Shown: in pieces, positions 33,738 through 42,810 of the stretch | How positions within the stretch are numbered: position 1 is the first letter of the stretch | How the letters are laid out: every line of letters begins with the position of its first letter | From: Bacillota bacterium | Lineage (GTDB): Bacteria > Bacillota_A > Clostridia > Lachnospirales > Lachnospiraceae | Assembly: GCA_023443925.1 (NCBI GenBank) | Contig: JAEZSL010000026.1 | Location: forward strand, 1 to 51,816 | DNA length: 51,816 bases | Direction: 5' to 3' | Notes under the pieces: generated by a model | What the model was told of the DNA's origin: nothing | The model's input: only the letters and a program-made list of their open reading frames with translations | Database searches by the model: none | Made by a program: the position numbers and the translations under genes

Positions 33738-34457
33738 TTATTCACCTTTTAAGAAACGTATACTTCTGGCCACATCACTGATGCCGTCCGGTGTAGGCCT
33801 GTCATTTTCAACAATAAGCCACTCGGTACCAATTTCCTCGGAAGCTGCTCTGATACCCTTAATATTGTTAAAGCCTTCACCAATGGCACAGGGATGGCCT
33901 TCAAAATTTCCGTCCTTTAAATGAATCAAAGAGATATTAGAAACATGGTTTTTGATAAAGTGACAAGGTTCAACCCCTGCATTAAATACCCAGTAGGTAT
34001 CCAGTTCCAGATTGCAGCTTTCTGCAATTGAAACAAGAGGCAGGCTGCCGTCTTCTAATGGTACGAACTCATTGGAATGATTGTGATATAACAGTTCCAT
34101 TCCGTTTTCCTTCACGATTGGTGCCGCATTACCCATAACCCGAACCACATGGTCAACTTCTTCTTTTGAAGTGGTAGGTGCATAAGCACAGATGATATAT
34201 TTGCAGCCTAAAGTCTTATTGTACGCGATAACTTCCTCCAGCTTAAATTCCAAATCATTTAAGCCCTGATGGCTGGAAATTGCAACCAGTCCGGTTTCTG
34301 CTATGAACTGCTTTAATTCTTCCGCTTCCATTCCTGCATAACCCGCAAATTCTACCCCTTCATAGCCAAGCTCTTTTACTTTTTTGATATTAGCCTTAAA
34401 TTCTTCGGCATTCTGATAGGAATCCCTGATGGTATATAACTGTAATCCGATTTTCAT
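33738..34457 (-). CDS. Sugar phosphate isomerase/epimerase family TIM-barrel protein
   Basis: 239 residues, slightly short for the family. Begins MKIGLQLYTIRDSYQ, typical of IolE/YcjR-like proteins. Candidate metal ligands: Glu in LLYHNHSNEFVP, Asp in LELDTYWV, His in LIHLKDGN and Glu in LIVENDRPTPDG. AAAAGGAGAGG precedes the ATG. It follows a Gfo/Idh oxidoreductase, a pair often found together in inositol, keto-sugar and 3-keto-glycoside metabolism. Reaction unknown. Confidence 0.85.
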   Translation of the reverse strand: MKIGLQLYTIRDSYQNAEEFKANIKKVKELGYEGVEFAGYAGMEAEELKQFIAETGLVAISSHQGLNDLEFKLEEVIAYNKTLGCKYIICAYAPTTSKEEVDHVVRVMGNAAPIVKENGMELLYHNHSNEFVPLEDGSLPLVSIAESCNLELDTYWVFNAGVEPCHFIKNHVSNISLIHLKDGNFEGHPCAIGEGFNNIKGIRAASEEIGTEWLIVENDRPTPDGISDVARSIRFLKGE

Positions 34458-34558
34458 AATTACCTCTCCTTTTATCCCTTATTACGGATCAATGATCCGC
34501 TATTGGTTCCATAATATTATCCCAACACACGTAAAACTATTAAGGTTCATGCCCGGCC

Positions 34559-35635
34559 TTAGTTAAAATAAACCGGCTGTCCTGTTTTGGCAGATTCATA
34601 AATTGCATCCAGAATTCTGGTTACAGCGGCTGCCTGCTCCGGTAAAACCGTCAGCTCACCTTTGCCTAAAATTGCATTGGCAAATATCGTTTGCTCAATT
34701 ACCTGAGGTGAGATCTCCTTACCTTCAAAGAAAGCAACTCCGCCGGCTTCCAGATCAGGTTTTGTTATATACTGTTTGTCATGTTTTACTCCGTTGATGC
34801 GAAGACCATCCTGCATATCCGCTCCGGCTTTGGTACCGCACAATACTGTCTTGGCTTCCAATACATCCAGGGTGTTAAGAGCCCAGCTGGCTTCCAGGGT
34901 TATGGTTGCACCGTTTTCCATTACAACAAAACCAAATGCACTGTCTTCAACGCTGAATTCCTCCGGATTCCAGGTACCAAAGGCATTACCCTGATCCGTA
35001 TCCTGGTTTAATTTGTGATATGTAGTTCCAACCGCATATTTCGGTTTATAATTATCCATAGTCCATAAGGTCAGATCCAGTGCATGGGTTCCGATATCAA
35101 TTAACGGACCGCCGCCCTGTTCATATTCATTTAAGAATACACCCCAGGTAGGAACCGCACGTCTGCGGATTGCTTTGGCTTTGGCATAATAGATCTCACC
35201 TAATACGCCGGCTTCGCATTCCTGTTTTAAATACTGGCTGTCGTTACGGTAGCGGTTCTGATAGCCGATGGTAAGTAACTTGCCGGACTCTTTGGCAGCT
35301 TCCACCATAGTACAGGCTTCGGCATAATTTAATGCCATGGGTTTTTCACACATAACATGTCTGCCTGCTTTAAGAGCCGCAACGGTAATTAATGCATGGG
35401 AACGGTTTGGCGTACATATATAAACTGCATCCAGATCTTCTTTAATTAATTCCCTGAAATCAGTAAAAACCTTGGCACCTTCTACACCGAATTCTTCCGA
35501 AGCCTTTACAGCCTTTTCTTCAATTATGTCACAAAATGCTACCATATCGGCATATCCGGCGCTCTTTATTGCGGGCATGTGCTTGCCATTTGCAATACCG
35601 CCGCATCCGATAATACCTACCTTTAATTTATCCAT
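34559..35635 (-). CDS. Gfo/Idh/MocA family oxidoreductase
   Basis: 358 residues. NAD(P) motif VGIIGCGGIANGKHMPAI, then CEKPMALNYAEA (the family's catalytic Lys region EKP), and an LIDIGTHALDLTLWTM motif with the catalytic Asp/His. It oxidises or reduces a sugar or cyclitol hydroxyl. First gene of a two-gene operon with the isomerase/epimerase at 33738-34457 (101-bp gap), divergent from an AraC regulator. GGAGG precedes the ATG. Confidence 0.93.
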   Translation of the reverse strand: MDKLKVGIIGCGGIANGKHMPAIKSAGYADMVAFCDIIEEKAVKASEEFGVEGAKVFTDFRELIKEDLDAVYICTPNRSHALITVAALKAGRHVMCEKPMALNYAEACTMVEAAKESGKLLTIGYQNRYRNDSQYLKQECEAGVLGEIYYAKAKAIRRRAVPTWGVFLNEYEQGGGPLIDIGTHALDLTLWTMDNYKPKYAVGTTYHKLNQDTDQGNAFGTWNPEEFSVEDSAFGFVVMENGATITLEASWALNTLDVLEAKTVLCGTKAGADMQDGLRINGVKHDKQYITKPDLEAGGVAFFEGKEISPQVIEQTIFANAILGKGELTVLPEQAAAVTRILDAIYESAKTGQPVYFN

Positions 35636-35759
35636 TATTTTGCCTCCATACTTTTTCGATTGTAATTTACCGATAATATGATTATAATAATTTTAAGAAA
35701 ATCTGTCATGCCACTTAGTGGTATCCTTGTGTCAAAAAATGCTATGTATTGGAGGTCTT

Positions 35760-36599
35760 ATGAAAAACAATTTTTCTTATGAATATGTCCGTGACAATAT
35801 CAATCAGATCGTATGCTGGAAGGTGGATAATAATCATTACTGGCCTCATTTTCACAGCAGCATTGAAATAATATATGTTACGGCCGGAGAACTTAAAATC
35901 ACTCTGAACGGGCAGGTTTATTTAGTACGTCAGAACAATTTTCTGATTATACCAAGTTATTTTATACATAGTTATGCCACAGATCATTTTTCAACTGCTT
36001 ATATACTGATTATCCCCCTGGAATCCATCCCCTCTTATAAAAATACTTTTTCCAAGAAAACCTTTGCATCCCATCTGGTAGAAAATACCCCCTGTGAAGA
36101 GGATTTAAAATACTGCCTGGATTCCTTATGCAATATTACCAATGATATAAGACAGGATTCCTTATGTAATATTGCCAATATTGTAAACCCTGCCGCCTTG
36201 GAAACCGTATTAAAGGGCTATGTATACGTATTCCTGGGTTTATTAATCAATCATGTCGGCCTGGTGGATATCACTGATACCAAAATGATTTCACTGGCGC
36301 AGGAAATCCTGATTTACCTTCAGGAAAACTATCTCCTGCCCCTGAAGCTGGAAGAAATCTCGGAGCATTTCGGCTATAGCCGAAGCCGCTTTTCCCACAT
36401 ATTCAACGAATTCTTTGACTGCAAATTAGTAGAGTATATAAACGGCCTTCGGTGTCGCCACGCACTGGAGCTCCTTCGGGAGAAAACTACCACCATTACC
36501 GATATTGCATTGGCCTCAGGCTTTGACAGTACCCGCACCTTTTACCGTGCCTTTCAGAAGTGTTTTGGATGTACTCCGAATGAATCATTAATGATATAA
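35760..36599 (+). CDS. AraC-family transcriptional regulator
   Basis: 279 residues from the ATG at 35760 (GGAGG upstream). N-terminal cupin sensor with HYWPHFHSSIEIIYVTAGE, C-terminal double HTH with LEEISEHFGYSRSRFSHIFNE and TTTITDIALASGFDSTRTFYR. Divergent to the Gfo/Idh-isomerase operon, so probably its activator. The linker contains an internal duplication, CLDSLCNITNDI and RQDSLCNIANIV (DNA about 36119-36185), another case of local tandem duplication. Confidence 0.92.
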   Translation: MKNNFSYEYVRDNINQIVCWKVDNNHYWPHFHSSIEIIYVTAGELKITLNGQVYLVRQNNFLIIPSYFIHSYATDHFSTAYILIIPLESIPSYKNTFSKKTFASHLVENTPCEEDLKYCLDSLCNITNDIRQDSLCNIANIVNPAALETVLKGYVYVFLGLLINHVGLVDITDTKMISLAQEILIYLQENYLLPLKLEEISEHFGYSRSRFSHIFNEFFDCKLVEYINGLRCRHALELLREKTTTITDIALASGFDSTRTFYRAFQKCFGCTPNESLMI

Positions 36600-36646
36600 T
36601 TCCGTGTATAAATTTAAACATTGCCAGTATAGGAAACAATCAATAT

Positions 36647-36713
36647 ACAGTCGGTAAAACCGTTTCTTTACCGATATTTACAGTCAATTAAACCGTTTAC
36701 TTTACCGATATTT
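36647..36713. repeat. Two-copy 33-34-bp direct repeat
   Basis: Two near-identical units start ACAGTC, contain AAACCGTTT and end TTTACCGATATTT. The first also forms a CGGTAAA/TTTACCG hairpin. They lie in the 207-bp gap before the phospholipase-like gene and could be tandem operators. Confidence 0.75.
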
Positions 36714-36806
36714 GATGTAAATTTTACCCTCCTTTAAACCGCATATGATCTAGATAAGGTACAATACCCCTGAAGAGATCAATTGAACATTAAAGGAGGC
36801 ATTTTT

Positions 36807-37409
36807 ATGTACTTTTTTACTCATCTTTTCATATCCAGAAAGCTATACAAACATTTTCTGAGTGAAATATCCCTGGATAAAAGAGCTTTTGCCTACGGTA
36901 ATATAAAACCAGACATTTCAAAAGACAACCTCCATAATAATACACATACGCTGGAAAACTATTTATTTTATGTTAACGAGAGAGCAAAACAGATAATTGA
37001 AAAGGATACCATAACTGACTTATCCTCCCACTTAGGAGAGATCTGCCACTATGTTTGTGATTTCTTCTGCTACTACCATCTAAACGACGAGATATACAAC
37101 AGAATGTTCCATCATTTTCTCTACGAACTGCGCCTGCATTATGTAACCTATGCGATATATTACAGCCATAAACTAAAGATCTCTTCTACCCTGAAAGAAC
37201 CAAGAAAAAACATTTCTTCCATCATTCTGGAAATGCGCAGGGAGTACCTGTCACAACCGGAAAGTTATAAAAGAGATATTGATTATGCCCTGCAAACGGC
37301 TATCTGGACCTGTGAATCAATTCTGTATTACATGAAATACCCTTTAGTAATCAAGGAACCGGAACTTGCAATCCAGACTTTATTAGTATCCAGAGTGCGT
37401 GAAAACTAA
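36807..37409 (+). CDS. Zinc-dependent phospholipase C-like protein
   Basis: 200 residues from the ATG at 36807 (AAAGGAGG upstream). Pattern of the PF00882-type Zn_dep_PLPC family found in clostridia: FFTHLFISRKLY, FAYGNIKPDIS, LSSHLGEICHYVCDFFCYYH, MFHHFLYELRLH with several His/Asp that could bind zinc. No signal peptide, unlike secreted phospholipase C toxins, so it is a cytosolic relative. Its stop TAA overlaps the stop of the convergent OFA transporter gene. Confidence 0.8.
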   Translation: MYFFTHLFISRKLYKHFLSEISLDKRAFAYGNIKPDISKDNLHNNTHTLENYLFYVNERAKQIIEKDTITDLSSHLGEICHYVCDFFCYYHLNDEIYNRMFHHFLYELRLHYVTYAIYYSHKLKISSTLKEPRKNISSIILEMRREYLSQPESYKRDIDYALQTAIWTCESILYYMKYPLVIKEPELAIQTLLVSRVREN

Positions 37410-38677
37410 GACTGTTTTAATAGGACACCCTTTTGAAACCTGATTGCAGTACCGATTCCGGTTAGGCTCAGGACGATTATCATATAAAATACCTGGCGGT
37501 AGCCATGAAAGATATCTTTAAAAAAACCGGACAGCAAGACTCCGGCTATGGCTCCTATACCATAGGCTGTGAATACGGTACCGTAATTCTTACTGTAATG
37601 CACTACCCCATATAGTGACATAGTCGCTGCCGGCGCAATTGCCAGCCAGCCACCAAGGTTCAGCCAGAAAAGGCTGAAAGCGGTTATATAGCCGAGCAGA
37701 TTACCGTCTTTGTTAACCAGCATAATAACTGCACCCAGGTTTATTAATACATAAGATAAAATCATAGCAGTTCTGTGGGAGTACCTATCCGACAACCATC
37801 CAAACAGCAGTCTTCCCATTCCGTTAAACACCGCAAAAAGCGACATCAGTACGGCTGTTTTTGACGCAGGAAGATGAATCAGTTCCTGGCCTACATTGTT
37901 TGTAATTCCTACCATCATAAGTCCAATCATAGTTCCGGTCATAAACATAATATATAACCTTTTAAAACTGCCCGTTTTTACCATGGAGCTTGTATCCAGA
38001 TCGGTACCTAACCCCTTACCTTCTGTTGAAGCTTTTAAAACCCTGCTTTCCTCCTCTGTGGGATAGCGAAAAAAAAGCGCCAGCAGGACTATGGTAATAC
38101 CAAAAATCACTCCCAGGATCTGAAAGGTTTTTAATACACCGAAATTATAACTTAAATATCTGGCAAAAGGAGCCGTAATAAAAGGGGATGCGCCAAATCC
38201 GGCAAGAATCATACCGGTGATTAAACCTCTTTTCTCTGGAAACCATTTAGCCGCCATATTCATGGGAACCCCATATACAATACCGACACCGCACCCGATC
38301 ACACTTCCGTAAAATAAAGTAAGTGAGAGTATATTATTAGCAGTACCTGCCAAGATCCACCCGGCAGCCACAAGGATTCCTCCTATTACAATAATTGCTT
38401 TCGGACTGTATCTTTCTCCTATTCTACCCGTTATGAATACGAACAGAGAATAAAATAACAGAGAGATCATATAGGGCAAGCCACTTAAGGCAGTACCGAT
38501 TCCATACAGGCTTTCAATATCCGTCCTAAAAATACTCCAAGAATAAACGGTGCCCAAACACGCCATTATTACAATACTAAAAACAGTATAATATATTCTG
38601 CGGCAGCATATTGGTTTTACCTGGGACCTTACCGTGGTCTCTTCCTGTCTGTTTAATGCAGCTGTGTTCTGCTTCAT
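37406..38677 (-). CDS. MFS transporter of the OFA (oxalate/formate antiporter-like) family
   Basis: 423 residues with 12 predicted TM segments after a 28-residue cytosolic N-terminus. ACLGTVYSWSIFRTDIE and YGVPMNMAAKWFPEKRGLITG are characteristic of the OFA group. Substrates in this family include oxalate/formate and other small carboxylates; this one cannot be specified. AGGAGG precedes the ATG. Its TAG and the TAA of the 36807-37409 gene share bases 37406-37409, so the two transcripts necessarily overlap. Confidence 0.88.
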   Translation of the reverse strand: MKQNTAALNRQEETTVRSQVKPICCRRIYYTVFSIVIMACLGTVYSWSIFRTDIESLYGIGTALSGLPYMISLLFYSLFVFITGRIGERYSPKAIIVIGGILVAAGWILAGTANNILSLTLFYGSVIGCGVGIVYGVPMNMAAKWFPEKRGLITGMILAGFGASPFITAPFARYLSYNFGVLKTFQILGVIFGITIVLLALFFRYPTEEESRVLKASTEGKGLGTDLDTSSMVKTGSFKRLYIMFMTGTMIGLMMVGITNNVGQELIHLPASKTAVLMSLFAVFNGMGRLLFGWLSDRYSHRTAMILSYVLINLGAVIMLVNKDGNLLGYITAFSLFWLNLGGWLAIAPAATMSLYGVVHYSKNYGTVFTAYGIGAIAGVLLSGFFKDIFHGYRQVFYMIIVLSLTGIGTAIRFQKGVLLKQS

Positions 38678-38883
38678 CCTGTCACCCTCCTGTAATGTAC
38701 TATCGTAAATCTGATTTCATATAATACATACACAAAAAAACACACGATATCACAATTTCGGTTCATTTTTATCATAACTTTCATAAAAACATCACCGGAT
38801 TACATATGGTATATAGTAAGAACAACAGCGGCAAAGGGAAACTCAGCCCAATTCGGGATACACCGCCTGAGCCAGGAGCCAGA

Positions 38884-39792
38884 ATGAAAACATTGCTTAA
38901 ACAGATCAGATATCATGGGACTATTGTTTGTATCGGCATCTATCTCACGGTTTGTTTTATATTCGGATATATTTACTGCTACATTGCCAACGAGACCAAC
39001 GGTCAGGCTTTTGTGTTTCAGGAAGATATCCTGCTGCAAACGAAAAATACCGAATTTCAGAAGGAAATGGAGCTTCATATTAACTACAACATTACCCGTG
39101 AGTTGTTTGTAAACTATGATAAAAGCTTTATACTAATGAAACTGAACCGGAATGACAGCCCTTTTATCACCTTTAACCTTACTTCAACCGGCATTAAGCC
39201 CATCGGTGCCAGCTGGGCTAATTATTATATCGCCAAGTGGAAGTCTCTGGGCTACAATTACTGCAGTGCCAAAATTCTGGAAAGACATCAAAATGTACTT
39301 AACAATACAAGCTATACGAAAATCCTCTTCCGGATTTGTAATATCCCTCCGGATATTATAATTAACAGGTCCGCCAGCGAACCAGCCTATCTCTCTGAAG
39401 TTTATTCCGGTGCAATCAAAAAGCAACAGGAGTTTTACGTATGGATTGACGAATCCGAATTTGGTGAATTAAGCGAAGAATGGAGGTTTACCGGTAATGA
39501 TAGTAAATTTGCCTCCCTGGATTATGCGAAATATTTCCTATCTAATTCCAGTAATTATTTTGATAATGCCATCGATATCATTTATAAATATGAGACACAA
39601 AGTTATTTAAAATATCCTCTGCTGGATTTTCTGTATTTCAGCGCTGTAACGATTACAACTCTGGGATATGGTGATATTCTTCCCAACTCCTCTATGGTTA
39701 GAGGTCTGGTAATGATGGAATCCATTTTGGGAGCCATAATGCTGGCTATCTCCATATCTTTTTTATATGACAGAATCAAAACCCGCAGCTAA
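38884..39792 (+). CDS. Two-TM potassium-channel-like protein with a large extracytoplasmic domain
   Basis: 302 residues from the ATG at 38884 (CAGGAG 5 bases upstream); the frame extends 26 codons further without a site. TM1 (about residues 12-34), then about 200 residues of extracytoplasmic sequence, then the pore helix and selectivity filter TITTLGYGDILP (GYG at about 261-263) and TM2 (about 274-295). Normal bacterial two-TM channels have a pore loop of about 40 residues between the TMs and often an RCK domain after TM2. Here the extra domain lies before the pore and the C-terminus ends right after TM2. It may be a ligand-gated potassium channel. Confidence 0.85.
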   Translation: MKTLLKQIRYHGTIVCIGIYLTVCFIFGYIYCYIANETNGQAFVFQEDILLQTKNTEFQKEMELHINYNITRELFVNYDKSFILMKLNRNDSPFITFNLTSTGIKPIGASWANYYIAKWKSLGYNYCSAKILERHQNVLNNTSYTKILFRICNIPPDIIINRSASEPAYLSEVYSGAIKKQQEFYVWIDESEFGELSEEWRFTGNDSKFASLDYAKYFLSNSSNYFDNAIDIIYKYETQSYLKYPLLDFLYFSAVTITTLGYGDILPNSSMVRGLVMMESILGAIMLAISISFLYDRIKTRS

Positions 39793-39908
39793 TACATTAT
39801 CAGGCACGGTATTTTAAGCGTCCGCCAAGACAGCCTCCGGCACTGATATGCTGGCATAATAGTTACAGCCGCAATATATCTAATACAATTCGAGTGTTAA
39901 AAGGCAAA

Positions 39909-39943
39909 AGATAAGGGAAGCCCTGCCCGGACTTCCCTTATCT
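39909..39943. terminator. Bidirectional terminator between channel and DUF2935 genes
   Basis: A perfect 12-bp stem AGATAAGGGAAG (39909-39920) and CTTCCCTTATCT (39932-39943). It is preceded by TTCGAGTGTTAAAAGG, which recurs in nearly the same form at 48374-48388. Confidence 0.85.
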
Positions 39944-39951
39944 TAAAACTG

Positions 39952-40788
39952 TTAACACATATCATTCTTCTCATTCCTTGGCCTATCCGGGTTGCAATCC
40001 GGTCTCTCCGTATTTGCTGATTGAGCCAGTTTAAGCAGATAATAGCATTCCTCTCTTGCCATATGATCTGCCATCAGCGGCAGCAATGTTCCCAGCAGCC
40101 TGCCGTTCAGGCGCATGGTATGTATGGATTCCAGTAATTCTTTAAAAGGAACCATGGTTCTCTCTGCTTGTTCATTTAATCTCTCCAAAGCAGGAAAGTT
40201 ATCCAGCCCAGTCCGCAGATAGCCTTCTGCCTGTAAGGATTTCATAAATAAATCGGCAAACTCTTTTTCAAAGCAGTTACTCTCATTGATCAGATCTTTT
40301 TCAACCTCATCCAGGGTAGCGGCTATACTGGCAGCATGGCCGACAGCATCATTTAACCAAAGCAGATGATAGTGGATCGGATGATATACCGGATTCTGCC
40401 CTTCCGACAGGGAGGCAAGAACAAGCAGATACTCTTCCAGTTCATTTATCATATGGTTAAAAAAAGTAGTCGTCAAGTGTACCTTAATATCGGATGTTAA
40501 AGTCAGTGACATAAGGTCCAGCTTAAATTTTCTGAAATCATAGGTATACTCAAAAGCCTGCCGGGTTATTTGAGCCAGTTCTGTCTGTGCGAGCTGCTGT
40601 CTTGCTTTATCCAGCAATTCGTCAAACAGTTCCATATATTGTTTTGCCTGTTTTATGGCATCCGTTTCATCCGGTGCCAGGGAATAAAATATGAATCTTG
40701 CATGATCCCCCATGATTTGAAGCCAGAAGCGGTGTTCAAATAACACTTCATTGGTAAACAGTATATTTCCCAAGGTATACCTCGCCAT
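39952..40788 (-). CDS. DUF2935 protein (two hemerythrin-like helical domains)
   Basis: 278 residues, all helical. His/Glu-rich metal-binding-like blocks repeat in the two halves: LFEHRFWLQIMGDHARFI, FFNHMINELEEYL, HYHLLWLNDAVGHAASI and LMADHMAREECYYLLKL. DUF2935 proteins are thought to bind metals; the function is unknown. No Shine-Dalgarno lies before the ATG. Instead TATAAT sits about 15 bases upstream, so the mRNA may be leaderless. The C-terminal 20 residues are charged and variable. Confidence 0.85.
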   Translation of the reverse strand: MARYTLGNILFTNEVLFEHRFWLQIMGDHARFIFYSLAPDETDAIKQAKQYMELFDELLDKARQQLAQTELAQITRQAFEYTYDFRKFKLDLMSLTLTSDIKVHLTTTFFNHMINELEEYLLVLASLSEGQNPVYHPIHYHLLWLNDAVGHAASIAATLDEVEKDLINESNCFEKEFADLFMKSLQAEGYLRTGLDNFPALERLNEQAERTMVPFKELLESIHTMRLNGRLLGTLLPLMADHMAREECYYLLKLAQSANTERPDCNPDRPRNEKNDMC

Positions 40789-40885
40789 ATTTTTTTATAC
40801 TATTATATGCAGTATACTCCGGATATAAATTATATATTATTAATTGATGTATAAAAGTAATGTCCGGATTTTGAATTTAACGTAA

Positions 40886-41010
40886 AAACCGGAAAATGAC
40901 AGCCCTAATACTTTACGAGAAGCGCTGGAAATGTTTATCCAGTTTGCGAGTTATAGCAACGAAGGAAGAGGATCATTTAAACCCTTTTCAATATGGATAT
41001 GTTGGCTGTA
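40886..41010 (+). pseudogene. Possible gene remnant next to the IS30 element
   Basis: A short open frame with protein-like composition reads NDSPNTLREALEMFIQFASY followed by SNEGRGSFKPF and a stop. It has no start with a ribosome-binding site. It lies in the 500-bp stretch between DUF2935 and the transposase, otherwise empty apart from the left IS end. I do not recognise a family; it may be a fragment of a gene broken when the element arrived. Confidence 0.25.
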
Positions 41011-41074
41011 GTAAGGTGAAACACGATTTTCTTTAATATTTTACAATAAATTTTAATACCGTTAAGTGAGAAGG

Positions 41075-42744
41075 TAAATTCGTGATTTTCTGAAAAACTT
41101 GATTTTGCAAGACTAAAATCACGCTTTACCAGTTTACGAGTTACTTAAATAGCGTTATAATGCACTTATAGGAGTCTGTTTCCATGAGTGCAAGCATGGT
41201 AAACAGGCATCTGGATTAGCGTGCAAGACTAAATTCCACATACCTTTTTTGTGCATGATTAAATTCGGCAGTGGATTCCGTCTTGTTTATAGGTTATTTT
41301 TTGAGTAATGAAGGTTTCAATGAAACTTCATCTGCCGGGATTTCCCGGAGTTTTAAAAGCTTGTGGAGCTTATTATTCAAAAGCAGCTGAGACAGCTTGA
41401 ATGGAGTGCAACCGTTCAGGCTGTCTCTTGCTTCGCTGTTGATGTGATTCATCAGTTTAATGGCATCTGCCTGGGTGTAAGGATCCAGATTTGTACCTTT
41501 GGGAATCACATAACGGATGTATTCATGATTCTTTTCAATCATACCTTTTTGCCAGGAACTGTTAGGGTTGCAGTAAAAAATCTTTGTGCGGATTTCACCG
41601 TTTTTATCACATTCCAGACGAGCTGGAAACTGAAATTCGGTACCATTATCGGTGAGAATAACCGGAAACAATTCCTGAAAGGTTTCTATGCCAAGCTTTT
41701 CTGTCAGAAGATCAAATACTTCAATGACATGGTCCTGTGTCTTTTCTTCCAAAACAAAAATAAGCATCAGAGAGCAGTTCCTGAAAAAGATAGTCAGGAA
41801 TGCCTGCTTGCTGTTATCCCGGCCCCCCTCAACTGTGTCCATCTCAACGATAGGAATCATTGGGTTTTCTTTCGTATATTTCTGAAAATCTTCATAAGTG
41901 CGGCCAATACGGAATTCTTTTGCCGCCAGACTGATTCTGGTTCCAGTTTTCCGTGGCTTACATTTATAGCGTACTTTTCGTCTTAAATCAATGTTCCTGG
42001 CAGTAAATACTCCCTGTTCGATGTAATTATAAAGGGTTCTGCGGCTACAAGGAATTTCATGTCCATGGAAGGCATAAATGTGAGCCAGCGATTGTCCCTG
42101 CTTTAACAAAGGAGAGATGAGTTCATCCAGAAGAGCGATATCTACCGCTTCCTGGTTGATACCGGAGCGGCAGGAAACAAGCAACTTCTGAGAGGACTGG
42201 TCCGCATTTTGAGCAATGTAAAAAGCTTTTTCTTTATTGCAGCGCTTGATTTTAGAGCATCCATTGCAGACATAGGGCGCTTTTCGTACGGAAGGACACA
42301 TTGGTTGCCTGTATTCCGGGCACAGAAAAGAGCATTTTGAAACTCTGAGTTTGGCATCATAGCATGATTTGCATAATTTCACGCAATCTTTTTCCTCACA
42401 GAGAAATCGCATCGTACATTCTTTGAAAAGAGCACATTGCAAGGGCTGACCGGAAGAAACACTGGGTTGAAAAGTACGGTACTTTTTGACTTCCTTGGTA
42501 ATAGTGCTGGGATGTTTCTCAATGTTTCTTGCAATAGCAGCAAAGGACAGGCCATCATTTAAGCCTTTCTCAATCTTGATTCTTTGTGTGGTGGAAAGGT
42601 GTTTCTGGTCATATGTTTTTTTATTGGACATAATCAAATCCTCCTTGTTCATTAGGAGGAATCCACTAACCACCTTTACCATAGCATATTTTGTGCAAGA
42701 CTAAAATCATCAAACACGAATTTACCCTTGCAATCACGAATTTA
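41075..42744. mobile_element. IS30-family insertion sequence
   Basis: A single transposase gene is bracketed by a perfect 13-bp inverted repeat TAAATTCGTGATT (41075-41087) and AATCACGAATTTA (42732-42744). Further subterminal motifs TGCAAGACTAAA occur at both ends (about 41106, 41224 and 42703). The element is about 1.67 kb. The exact outer ends and target duplication could not be fixed, as the flanks show no clear matching bases. Confidence 0.75.
41294..42631 (-). CDS. IS30-family transposase
   Basis: 445 residues from the ATG at 42631 (AAGGAGGA upstream); a start 17 codons earlier lacks a site. N-terminal HTH_38-like region RIKIEKGLNDGLSFAAIARN and STITKEVKKYR is followed by a long Cys-rich insert with about 20 Cys (CALFKECTMRFLCEEKDC and following), then an rve-type DDE domain with Asp in IVEMDTVEGG, Asp in VILTDNGTEF and Glu in WQKGMIEKNHEYIR. 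Full length and apparently intact. The Cys-rich insert is unlike the short IS30 of enterobacteria and likely folds as zinc fingers. Confidence 0.93.
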   Translation of the reverse strand: MSNKKTYDQKHLSTTQRIKIEKGLNDGLSFAAIARNIEKHPSTITKEVKKYRTFQPSVSSGQPLQCALFKECTMRFLCEEKDCVKLCKSCYDAKLRVSKCSFLCPEYRQPMCPSVRKAPYVCNGCSKIKRCNKEKAFYIAQNADQSSQKLLVSCRSGINQEAVDIALLDELISPLLKQGQSLAHIYAFHGHEIPCSRRTLYNYIEQGVFTARNIDLRRKVRYKCKPRKTGTRISLAAKEFRIGRTYEDFQKYTKENPMIPIVEMDTVEGGRDNSKQAFLTIFFRNCSLMLIFVLEEKTQDHVIEVFDLLTEKLGIETFQELFPVILTDNGTEFQFPARLECDKNGEIRTKIFYCNPNSSWQKGMIEKNHEYIRYVIPKGTNLDPYTQADAIKLMNHINSEARDSLNGCTPFKLSQLLLNNKLHKLLKLREIPADEVSLKPSLLKK

Positions 42745-42779
42745 ACTATTCATTTTACACGATAAACACAAGAAAAGTA

Positions 42780-42810
42780 TTGACTTGGTGTTAACTCCAG
42801 ATGATATAAA
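42780..42810 (+). promoter_or_regulatory. MerR-type promoter of the MFS gene
   Basis: TTGACT (42780-42785) and TATAAA (42805-42810) are separated by 19 bp, too long for normal RNA polymerase but typical of MerR-activated promoters. The spacer holds the dyad TTGGTGTTAACTCCAG, the usual MerR operator layout. A second GTTAACACCTG lies at about 42826. No merR gene is in the window. Confidence 0.7.

Noticed and set aside
37406..38677. Naming the transporter oxlT
   Set aside because: OFA-family membership is visible but the oxalate-specific residues cannot be judged and no oxalate genes are adjacent.
41363..41986. Plus-strand frame of 207 codons
   Set aside because: Antisense to the IS30 transposase, whose DDE motifs are intact on the other strand.
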